Source: Treponema sp. (GTDB lineage Bacteria > Spirochaetota > Spirochaetia > Treponematales > Treponemataceae). From it: a DNA stretch of 53,823 bases. Position numbers and translations under genes: made by a program. Below the pieces are notes generated by a model. That model had not been told where the DNA came from. It did not search any database and was given only the letters and a program-made list of their open reading frames with translations. This document shows, piece after piece, positions 8,701 to 16,113 of this stretch. The stretch's first letter is position 1; the number at the start of each line of letters is the position of its first letter. The DNA lies in assembly GCA_018384055.1 (NCBI GenBank), contig JAHAZL010000061.1, positions 1-53,823 of the forward strand. The letters run 5' to 3'.

Positions 8701-8801
8701 GCCTTCATTCTAGTTCAGAAATGGATTTTTTGCCACCTCGAAAGTAAATTGGAAACGTTATGATTTTTGTATCATTTTTTTTAATTTTATAAAAAAATAG
8801 T

Positions 8802-8830
8802 TTGACAATGAAAATCAACACGTGTATACT
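8802..8830 (+). promoter_or_regulatory. strong promoter of lacI with embedded operator half-site
   Basis: Consensus TTGACA (8802-8807), 17-nt spacer, TATACT (8825-8830). The spacer contains ATCAACACGTGT (8814-8825), which matches the left half and centre of the perfect palindrome in front of the galactosidase gene (13643-13658). Another half, CGTGTTGA, follows at 8834-8841. This fits autorepression by the LacI protein. A leader hairpin (8840-8846 with 861-867) follows. Confidence 0.8.
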
Positions 8831-8908
8831 AATCGTGTTGAGCAAACGATTTTCCTTGTTTTTGCTCGTCTGATGAATTAGACTTTAGTTGTATTTGGGA
8901 ATTGCGTT

Positions 8909-9913
8909 ATGGAAAGATTTGCATCGGCTGTTACAATTGCAGATATTGCAGAAAAACTTGGGGTCTCCAAGTCTACAGTATCCCGTGCAATCAACTGTAA
9001 GGGACGCATTGGGGCAGAAACCCGCCGCAGGATTATTGAAATGGCGGAGTCCTGCAACTACATTCCTAACCCCATGGCAAAGGGGCTTGTTTTAAGGAGA
9101 ACCTTCAACATTGGCGTTGTAATTCCACGAGATGCGGACAAGGGGGACATTCCTTTTTTTCAGAACTGTCTGGTTGGAATATCCGAGTCCGTGTACAAAC
9201 TTGACTATGATGTAGTTCTGGTTGTTCAGGCTGGAAACGACATAATTCCTTTGAGAAGGCTCGTAAAAAACAGGAAAGTTGACGGAGTAATCCTTACGAG
9301 ACTTGAGGAAAACGATGAATCGGTCAAGTTCCTGAAAAAAGAGGGGATTCCATTCCTTGTGTTTGGAACTTCCAATGACGAGGAACTGTATCAGATAGAT
9401 AGCGATCAGGTTTCAGGCTGTTTTGAAATGACCAGGTTCATGATAAGCAAGGGCTGCAGCCGGGTTGCTGTTCTTGGCGGAAACATCAACTACAGGGTAA
9501 ATGGATTTCGCCTTAAGGGGTTTGAAGATGCCTGTATTTCAAGTGGCATTTCCCTTGACGGTTGTCCAGTTTATTGGGGGATGGATGACCAGAGGATTCT
9601 GGATGAAACTCTTCCGAAAATAATGAAGGACAATCCCCAGTGTCTGGTCTGCATGGATGATGCAATCTGCGTCTATGTGCTCAAGTGGCTCAAGCAGAAC
9701 GAGTATGAGATTCCGGCAGACATCCAGGTAATTTCATTCTATGACAATCAGGTTTTGGAGAATAATACTCCTCCTGTTACGTCATTGAGTGTAAATGTTT
9801 CCAGTTTTGCTGGTGAGGCTGGAAAAATACTTACGGGGCTTATAGAGGGAAAAGAAGTTCCTAAAAAAACTTCCGTTGGGTATGAACTTAAAATTAGGGA
9901 ATCATTCCGTTGA
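8909..9913 (+). CDS. LacI/GalR-family transcriptional regulator of the galactoside locus
   Basis: A 334-aa repressor-type protein. Residues about 5-52 are the LacI helix-turn-helix with hinge helix (VTIADIAEKLGVSKSTVSRA, then IPNPMAKGLVLRR); residues 62-330 form the periplasmic-binding-like effector domain (starting NIGVVIPRD). It stands at the head of the ABC transporter and galactosidase genes, whose product sugar is the probable inducer. The start is supported by the family's usual N-terminus; the ribosome-binding site is weak (GGGA). A shared operator-like sequence lies in its own promoter and before the GH35 gene. Confidence 0.94.
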   Translation: MERFASAVTIADIAEKLGVSKSTVSRAINCKGRIGAETRRRIIEMAESCNYIPNPMAKGLVLRRTFNIGVVIPRDADKGDIPFFQNCLVGISESVYKLDYDVVLVVQAGNDIIPLRRLVKNRKVDGVILTRLEENDESVKFLKKEGIPFLVFGTSNDEELYQIDSDQVSGCFEMTRFMISKGCSRVAVLGGNINYRVNGFRLKGFEDACISSGISLDGCPVYWGMDDQRILDETLPKIMKDNPQCLVCMDDAICVYVLKWLKQNEYEIPADIQVISFYDNQVLENNTPPVTSLSVNVSSFAGEAGKILTGLIEGKEVPKKTSVGYELKIRESFR

Positions 9914-10007
9914 TTCGGATTGAATATAAACAGGTTATTTATATCAGTATATGGAAGATTAAAACATTTTCCAGAGGCTGATTCTTCATTATCTAGGAGG
10001 ATGAATT

Positions 10008-11219
10008 ATGAAGAAAGTTGTATTTGCAGCAGCTGCCATCGCTGCAGGTGTTCTTGCTTTGACAGGATGTTCAAAGAAGGAAGGAGCTTCAGTAAAGAAG
10101 TCTAATGAAAAGGTTGTGCTTACTGTATGGGAATCACTTCAGGGACCTGATGAATTCATCAGGCAGGCTGGAGATGCATATTCAAAGTCCCATCCAAATG
10201 TAGAAATCAAGTTTGTAAATGTTGAACTTGGTGATGCTGCCGGACAGATTGCCCTTGACGGACCAGCTGGAGTAGGACCAGATATTTTTGCTGCTCCACA
10301 CGATAAGCTGGGTGAACTCGTAAACGGTGGACACATTCTTCCAACAGTAAATGCTGATGCAGTAAAGCAGGCCGTTCTTGGTGCATGTTCACAGGCTCTT
10401 ACATACGACGGAAAAATGTACGGATACCCAATCTCTGCTGAAACATACGCATTGTTCTACAACAAGGACCTCATTTCAGAATCTGATGTTCCAAAGACAT
10501 GGGATGACCTTGCAAAGTGGACAAAGGCATTCAATGCAAAAAACAGCGGAAAGCGCGGATTCGTAATGGATGTTGGTAACGGATACTACACAATCCTCTT
10601 TACAACAGCAGGTGGAAACCGCCTCTTCGGAACATCAGGAACAGACACATCATCATCTTACCTCAACACAGCAAATGCTGTTAACGGCATGAAACTCTTC
10701 CAGTCACTCAAAGATGTACTTAAGGTTCCAGCAGCTGACCTTGATACAGGTAACTGTGACGCAGCATTCCAGGGTGGAAATGCAGCAATGCACATCACTG
10801 GGCCTTGGAACATCAAAAACTTCAAGGATGCAGGACTTAACTTCGGTGTAGCTCCACTTCCAGCACTTCCAGGTGACAAGAACCCAGCTTCTTCATTCTC
10901 TGGAACACGCGCTATGTTTGTATCTGCTTATTCAGATTATCCTGCAGAAGCAGCTGACTTTGCTCAGTTCCTCATCTCTGCTTCTATGCAGCAGCTCCGC
11001 TTCGACTTGACAGGTGCTATGCCTTCAATCGATACACCAGTTTCAAACCCATATATTGGCGGCTTCCTCAAGCAGCTTGACTACGCTTTCCCAATGCCAT
11101 CAATTCCTGAAATGGCAAAGTTCTGGGAAACAATGGGTAACACATCAAAGAACATCTGGGACGGTGCAGATGCTCAGACAGAACTTGATGCATGTAACGC
11201 AGCAATCATTTCTAAATAA
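10008..11219 (+). CDS. sugar ABC transporter, family 1 substrate-binding lipoprotein
   Basis: A 403-aa MalE-type binding protein. It has a lipoprotein signal peptide ending LALTGC (Cys about residue 21), so it is anchored to the cytoplasmic membrane and faces the periplasm. The mature part shows the family 1 signature: VVLTVWESLQGPDEFIRQAG near the start and an alternating two-lobe sequence. TAGGAGG gives an excellent ribosome-binding site. Its codon use points to high expression, more than the permeases after it, and strong hairpins separate it from them. With the two permeases and the GH35 enzyme, it probably binds a beta-galacto-oligosaccharide; no dedicated ATPase gene is present, so a shared MsmK/UgpC-type ATPase is likely elsewhere. 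Confidence 0.92.
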   Translation: MKKVVFAAAAIAAGVLALTGCSKKEGASVKKSNEKVVLTVWESLQGPDEFIRQAGDAYSKSHPNVEIKFVNVELGDAAGQIALDGPAGVGPDIFAAPHDKLGELVNGGHILPTVNADAVKQAVLGACSQALTYDGKMYGYPISAETYALFYNKDLISESDVPKTWDDLAKWTKAFNAKNSGKRGFVMDVGNGYYTILFTTAGGNRLFGTSGTDTSSSYLNTANAVNGMKLFQSLKDVLKVPAADLDTGNCDAAFQGGNAAMHITGPWNIKNFKDAGLNFGVAPLPALPGDKNPASSFSGTRAMFVSAYSDYPAEAADFAQFLISASMQQLRFDLTGAMPSIDTPVSNPYIGGFLKQLDYAFPMPSIPEMAKFWETMGNTSKNIWDGADAQTELDACNAAIISK

Positions 11220-11241
11220 TTTTAGATAGGTTGCTCGGTGT

Positions 11242-11321
11242 GGGGAAATATAAAGTTTCCCCGCATCTTCGGAAACTCAAGGATGAATGAAAAAAAATAC
11301 ATTTTTGAGTTTCCGAAGATG
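11242..11321 (+). promoter_or_regulatory. two intercistronic hairpins between binding protein and permease genes
   Basis: First hairpin: GGGGAAA (11242-11248) with TTTCCCC (11256-11262). Second: a perfect 17-bp inverted repeat (11264-11280 with 11305-11321) around a 24-nt loop. Neither is followed by a T-run. Such structures commonly protect the upstream message and so give more binding protein than permease. Confidence 0.75.
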
Positions 11322-11381
11322 TATGGTTGAATGAATCATGCAGTTGGATTAAGTTTATATTATTTAATTGCGAGGTGCCTT

Positions 11382-12704
11382 ATGCGGATAGAATCCGACG
11401 GAAGTTCAGCAAGGAAAGTAAAGGTGACGGCCTGTAGTTTTATGGGACTGTCTCATATTCTTTACCTCAAACAGTATTTAAAAGGCGGACTTTTTGCAGC
11501 AGTAGAAGTCCTCTTCCTTTGTTGTTTGCCAACAGTATGCAAAAAGGTTTATGACCTGATTACTCTTGGTGATCCACAGCCAGATGTCCCTCTTAAGCTC
11601 CGTAACAATTCCATGTTCATGCTTATTGATGGTATCCTTACTCTTTCAATCGTTGCTGTTTTTGCAATCCTTTACTGGATTTCGGTAAAGAGTGCAAAAC
11701 GCGGTTATGCAGAATATACAAGAACAAAGCGGTTCATGACGCAGAAGTCTTCGATGGAAGAAATCGGAAGCAATGCATTCCCTATTTCTGGTCTTGCACC
11801 ATGTGTCCTCATGCTACTCGTATTCGTTGTTGTTCCTTTGCTGTTCAGTGTCTGTGTTGCCTTTACAAACTATTCTGCACCGGAACACATCACACCTAAG
11901 AACACTGTAGATTGGGTTGGATTTACAAACTTTAAGGACCTTCTTTTTGGAGGAACTACCTGGTCAAAAGGATTTGCACGCATTGCTGTATGGACTTTGG
12001 TTTGGGCAGTTGCTTCAACTTTCACATGCTATTTCTGCGGACTTCTTGTTGCAGTTCACCTTACAGAAAGCGGTGTTAAATTTTCGTCAGTGTTCAGATT
12101 CATTTTTATTCTTCCGTATGCAGTTCCTTCTGTAATTACAATGATTCTCTGGAAGCACATGCTCAACGGAACTTTCGGTATCGTAAACAGAACTCTTCAG
12201 GCTATTGGAATCCTCAGTCTTGATCAGACAATCCCTTGGCTTGGAAATGCAAACCTTGCGCAGCTTATGTGTGTTGTAATCAACCTTTGGGCTGGTTTCG
12301 GATACTTCATGATGCTTTCAATGGGTACAATGACAGCCATTTCAAAGGATATGTATGAAGCTGCAAAAATTGACGGAGCTTCAAGTTTCCAGACACTCAA
12401 AAGCATTACTCTTCCACTTGTTCTCTATCAGACAATGCCTTTGATCATCATGAGCTTTACACACAACATCAATAACTTCGGAATCATCTTCTTCCTTACG
12501 GGCGGTAATCCAGTTGTAAAGGACAGTACTACAACAATGGCAGGCGGAACAGATATTCTTGTTACCTGGATTTATAAGCTTACAATTACATTGCAGAAAT
12601 ACAATTATGCTTCGGTTATTGCAGTACTCATCTTCGTTGTACTTGCTCCGTTTGCAATCTATCAGTTCAGAAATACAAAGGCTTTCAAGGAAGGTGAAGT
12701 ATGA
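11382..12704 (+). CDS. sugar ABC transporter permease, MalF type
   Basis: A 440-aa membrane protein with a long N-terminal extension containing two hydrophobic stretches, then the six-helix permease core. The cytoplasmic EAA loop that contacts the ATPase reads EAAKIDGASSFQTLKSITLP. The start at 11382 is chosen because GAGGTG lies 6 nt before it and the protein then begins MRIESDGSS; a longer frame from 11331 adds 17 residues without a ribosome-binding site. It overlaps the next permease by 4 nt. Extended MalF-like subunits of this kind occur in maltodextrin and galactan-oligosaccharide (Gan) transporters. Confidence 0.92.
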   Translation: MRIESDGSSARKVKVTACSFMGLSHILYLKQYLKGGLFAAVEVLFLCCLPTVCKKVYDLITLGDPQPDVPLKLRNNSMFMLIDGILTLSIVAVFAILYWISVKSAKRGYAEYTRTKRFMTQKSSMEEIGSNAFPISGLAPCVLMLLVFVVVPLLFSVCVAFTNYSAPEHITPKNTVDWVGFTNFKDLLFGGTTWSKGFARIAVWTLVWAVASTFTCYFCGLLVAVHLTESGVKFSSVFRFIFILPYAVPSVITMILWKHMLNGTFGIVNRTLQAIGILSLDQTIPWLGNANLAQLMCVVINLWAGFGYFMMLSMGTMTAISKDMYEAAKIDGASSFQTLKSITLPLVLYQTMPLIIMSFTHNINNFGIIFFLTGGNPVVKDSTTTMAGGTDILVTWIYKLTITLQKYNYASVIAVLIFVVLAPFAIYQFRNTKAFKEGEV

Positions 12705-13591
12705 AAATTCAGAATTCAGTACGCACGCTCAATTTAACTTTTTCCTACATTTTATTCGTAATAATTTCGCTCATTGTTTTCTATCCATTGGTTTATGTTG
12801 TGTCTGCAGCCTTTGCTCCAGGAAACAGTATTGCCAACCTGAGCATTATTCCTTTTGGCGATGGTCATTCAATCCGAATTTCAAATGAACTTACGATTAA
12901 TGCAGGAAACGGGTTTACACTGGACCATTTCAAGTATCTTTTTACTAAGACTGACTACTGGATGTGGTTTAAGAATACTCTCTTTGTTGCTCTTTGGACT
13001 ACGGCGCTTACAGTTGTTATTTCTTCTTTGAGTGCCTATGTATTCTCCCGCTTCAGATTCGCTTTCAAGCACACTCTTTTGATGAGCCTTCTTGTTCTTC
13101 AGATTTTCCCTTCTTTCGTAGGAATGATTGCCATCTATGTTATCCTCATGCGTATTGGTGGCCTTGATACTCTCTGGGGACTTGTGCTCATCTATGTTTC
13201 GGGAAATATTCCTTACAACACATGGATGGTAAAAAGCTATATGGATACTGTCAGCAAGAACCTTGATGAAGCTGCCCGCATTGACGGTGCAAGTCATTTC
13301 AGAACTTTTGCTACAATCATTCTTCCTGTAACAAGGCCAATCATTACTTTCCTTGCCGTTTCAAGCTTTACTGGACCTTGGATGGACTTCATCTTCCCTA
13401 AGATGGTTTTGAGAAGCCCAGAAAAGCAGACTCTTGCCCTTGGTTTGTTCTCTTTCGTTACTGATAAAAAGAACGAATTTACAAACTTTGCCGCAGGTGC
13501 CCTTGTTGTTGCAATTCCATTCGTCATCTTCTTCCTCTTCAGCCAGAAAGCAATGATGATGAGTATGAGCACGGCTGCGGTTAAAGAATGA
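12701..13591 (+). CDS. sugar ABC transporter permease, MalG type
   Basis: A 296-aa protein with six predicted membrane helices, the second transmembrane subunit of the importer. Its EAA loop reads EAARIDGASHFRTFATIILP, and the C-terminus carries the usual MalG pattern (PEKQTLALGLFSF). The start overlaps the stop of the MalF-type gene (ATGA), so the two subunits are made in equal amounts. A strong hairpin without a T-run follows. Confidence 0.93.
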   Translation: MKIQNSVRTLNLTFSYILFVIISLIVFYPLVYVVSAAFAPGNSIANLSIIPFGDGHSIRISNELTINAGNGFTLDHFKYLFTKTDYWMWFKNTLFVALWTTALTVVISSLSAYVFSRFRFAFKHTLLMSLLVLQIFPSFVGMIAIYVILMRIGGLDTLWGLVLIYVSGNIPYNTWMVKSYMDTVSKNLDEAARIDGASHFRTFATIILPVTRPIITFLAVSSFTGPWMDFIFPKMVLRSPEKQTLALGLFSFVTDKKNEFTNFAAGALVVAIPFVIFFLFSQKAMMMSMSTAAVKE

Positions 13592-13600
13592 CATTATGAA

Positions 13601-13632
13601 AATAATGTGCGCAATTGTTTGCGCACATTATT
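13601..13632. terminator. strong hairpin after the transporter operon
   Basis: A perfect 14-bp stem (13601-13614 with 13619-13632) and a 4-nt loop. No T-run follows, so it may be an mRNA-stabilising end or a factor-dependent stop rather than an intrinsic terminator. Confidence 0.6.
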
Positions 13633-13642
13633 CTGGTTGGGT

Positions 13643-13681
13643 ATCAACACGTGTTGATTTATTTTTGTTCTGTGTTATATT
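13643..13681 (+). promoter_or_regulatory. galactosidase promoter with perfect LacI-type operator
   Basis: The 16-bp palindrome ATCAACACGTGTTGAT (13643-13658, CG centre) overlaps the -35 box TTGATT (13654-13659). After a 16-nt spacer comes TATATT (13676-13681). Its position predicts repression by blocking RNA polymerase. The related half-site in the lacI promoter makes the LacI protein at 8909 the likely binder. Confidence 0.8.
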
Positions 13682-13700
13682 AGAGCTGAAGGTATGACAG

Positions 13701-13806
13701 AGGGGACAGACCCCTTTGAAAAACTAAAAGCAAAGCTGAAATAGGGGTCTGTCCCCTTTGAACGTGCATCAGAATTGTAAAAAAAAGGGGGCTGTCCCCT
13801 TTGAAA
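13701..13806 (+). repeat. three GGGGACAGACCCC-type palindromic repeats in the galactosidase leader
   Basis: Copies at about 13701-13720 (AGGGGACAGACCCCTTTGAA), 13743-13762 (AGGGGTCTGTCCCCTTTGAA) and 13786-13806 (the same with GGCT in the middle). Each can form a short hairpin, and copies 1 and 2 can also pair with each other. All three lie between the promoter and the start codon at 13817, hence in the untranslated leader. A fourth copy is at 18685-18699. Confidence 0.9.
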
Positions 13807-13816
13807 TGGAGATTTT

Positions 13817-15985
13817 ATGACAACTTATTCTTTTGACAATAAAAGCCTTTTTAGAGACGGAAAAAGATGGTTTCCTGTAATGGGTGAAATCCATTATTCC
13901 CGCTATCCGGATTGTGACTGGAAGGAAGCTCTCCTTAAAATGAAGGAAGGCGGTGTAGACATCGTTTCTTCCTATGTCATCTGGATTCACCATGAAGAAA
14001 TAGAGAATGAATTTGACTGGACAGGCTGGAGAAATCTCCGCAAGTTTGTAGAGACAATAAAGGAATGTGGCCTTGCAATGGTCATCCGCATTGGGCCTTG
14101 GAGTCATGCAGAGGTTCGTCACGGTGGATTTCCTGACTGGCTTCTTGAAAAATGTCCTGATGCCCGTTCAACAAATGATGAAAAGTATTTTGCAGAAGTT
14201 GAAAAATGGTACAAGGCAATTTACGAACAGGTTAAGGGTCTTTTTGTAAAGGACGGGGGGCCAATCATCGGTGTTCAAATTGAAAATGAATACGGACACT
14301 GCGGTGGACTTTCTGGTGCAGAAGGCGAACTTCACATGAAGCGCCTTGAAAAAATGGCCCGTAATATCGGATTTGATGTTCCACTATATACTGCAACAGG
14401 TTGGGGTGGTGCCGTTACAGCCGGAATGCTTCCTGTAATGGGCGGCTATTGTGAAGCCCCTTGGGATCCACGCATTACTGAAATTGAACCGAGCGGAAAC
14501 TATGTTTTCACTCACGAGAGGAATGACCATGCCATTGGATGTGATTTTGGTATTGGTAAGACAATTACCTTCGATATGACAAAGTTCCCTTACCTTACTG
14601 CAGAACTTGGCGGTGGACTTCAGGTAACACTTAAGCGCCGTCCGGTTGCTCAGCCAAAGGATATTGGTGGAATGAGCCTTGCAAAAATGGGTAGTGGTTG
14701 TAATCTTCTTGGCTACTACATGTATCATGGAGGCCAGAATCCTGAAGGCAAACTTACAACTCTGGAAGAAAATATTGCCACAGGTTCTCTCAATGATATG
14801 AGCGTCAAGAACTATGATTTCCGTGCTCCCCTCGGTCAGTACGGAATGCCGAACGGAACCTATAATGAAATAAAGCTTTACGCCATGTTTGTCCACGACT
14901 TTGGTGTAAAATTTGCAGAGGCTGATACTTTCCTTCCTGAAACTAATCCAGTAACTGCATCAAACTTTACGGATCTTCGTACAAGCTGGAGGTCCTATAA
15001 CTGCAAATGCGGTAAAAAGCGCGGATGGACTTTTGCAAGCAGCTTTCAGAGACGCTATAAAATGGCTGACCATAAAAACATAGTGCTTGAAAACAAGGAA
15101 TATGATGTTAAGTTCCCTGCTGTTGATGTTCTTGACGGAGATTTTTTCTTTATTCCGTTTAATATGAAGTGCGGTGAAAGTGAAATTGCAACTTCCCTTT
15201 GTACTCCTTTGTGCAGGCTTGATAATGAACGCAAGGCTTTTGTTTTCTACAGCAATGCCCGTCCTGCCGGTGGAACTTTTGTAAAGGCAAGCAATGTTGC
15301 ATCATCCGACAAGACTGACGGAACCTATTATCAGTTTGTTGGAAATCCAACAGATGCAGAAGATATCGTTACTTTGACTAGAGCAGATGCAGAAAAAGCC
15401 CACAAGGTTGTTTCAGGTAACACTCAGTACATATTGATTACGGAAAATATAATGTACCAGGAATCTGGAAACGGAAAAACCACGCTTAATTTCCAGAGCG
15501 ATGGCAACATCAGGTTTAAGATTTTCCCTGCGTTGAAAAATGTACCAAAAGGTCTTGAAAGAAAGTCCGATGAAAATGGATTTGCAGTGTATGAAAAATC
15601 AAACTGTGCAAAAACTGCTCCAGCCGTTACCTTTGAAAAAATCAAGGAAGATGAAAACATGGCTTCCTATAAAATCAATGTTAATGCTTTTGAAGGTCTT
15701 GATGATGCCTTCATCAAGATAGCCTATACTGCAAACTGTGCCCGCCTCTATGAAAACGGAAAACTCTTGGACGATGCAATCTATGCAGGTGATGATTATC
15801 CATGGTTAATTGGTCTCAAGCGATATGGAAAAAAATCTCACGAATTTATTCTTGAACTTGATACCCTTGAAAAAGATGCAAAGGTTTTCATTGAAAAATG
15901 GCCTGACTTTGGCAACAGTTTCTCCCTTAAAAAAGTCAGGGGCATAGAATCAATGGCTTTTGTTAATACAAAGATTATTCTGTAA
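13817..15985 (+). CDS. beta-galactosidase, glycoside hydrolase family 35
   Basis: A 722-aa cytoplasmic enzyme (no signal peptide) that removes beta-linked galactose from oligosaccharides brought in by the neighbouring transporter. The GH35 barrel occupies about residues 1-350: GEIHYSRYP, IRIGPWSHAE and the acid/base motif QIENEYG (Glu 158). The nucleophile is probably Glu 263 in LTAELGGG, by position relative to known family members. The remaining about 370 residues are beta-rich accessory domains. GGAG lies 7 nt before the ATG. Transcription is probably controlled by the operator at 13643; three hairpin repeats sit in the leader. Confidence 0.93.
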   Translation: MTTYSFDNKSLFRDGKRWFPVMGEIHYSRYPDCDWKEALLKMKEGGVDIVSSYVIWIHHEEIENEFDWTGWRNLRKFVETIKECGLAMVIRIGPWSHAEVRHGGFPDWLLEKCPDARSTNDEKYFAEVEKWYKAIYEQVKGLFVKDGGPIIGVQIENEYGHCGGLSGAEGELHMKRLEKMARNIGFDVPLYTATGWGGAVTAGMLPVMGGYCEAPWDPRITEIEPSGNYVFTHERNDHAIGCDFGIGKTITFDMTKFPYLTAELGGGLQVTLKRRPVAQPKDIGGMSLAKMGSGCNLLGYYMYHGGQNPEGKLTTLEENIATGSLNDMSVKNYDFRAPLGQYGMPNGTYNEIKLYAMFVHDFGVKFAEADTFLPETNPVTASNFTDLRTSWRSYNCKCGKKRGWTFASSFQRRYKMADHKNIVLENKEYDVKFPAVDVLDGDFFFIPFNMKCGESEIATSLCTPLCRLDNERKAFVFYSNARPAGGTFVKASNVASSDKTDGTYYQFVGNPTDAEDIVTLTRADAEKAHKVVSGNTQYILITENIMYQESGNGKTTLNFQSDGNIRFKIFPALKNVPKGLERKSDENGFAVYEKSNCAKTAPAVTFEKIKEDENMASYKINVNAFEGLDDAFIKIAYTANCARLYENGKLLDDAIYAGDDYPWLIGLKRYGKKSHEFILELDTLEKDAKVFIEKWPDFGNSFSLKKVRGIESMAFVNTKIIL

Positions 15986-16015
15986 ACCTAAAAGCAGAAT
16001 TCTTATCCTCAGCTT

Positions 16016-16046
16016 AGGGCTGTCTTGGGGGGGCAGCCCTTTTTTC
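16016..16046 (+). terminator. terminator of the galactosidase gene
   Basis: AGGGCTG (16016-16022) pairs with CAGCCCT (16034-16040) and is followed by a run of six T. Confidence 0.85.
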
Positions 16047-16113
16047 ATTTGAATTTTTCTTTAAATTCTTTTATATTTAAAAAGTTAACTATATCTAACT
16101 ATCAGAGGCTTTT

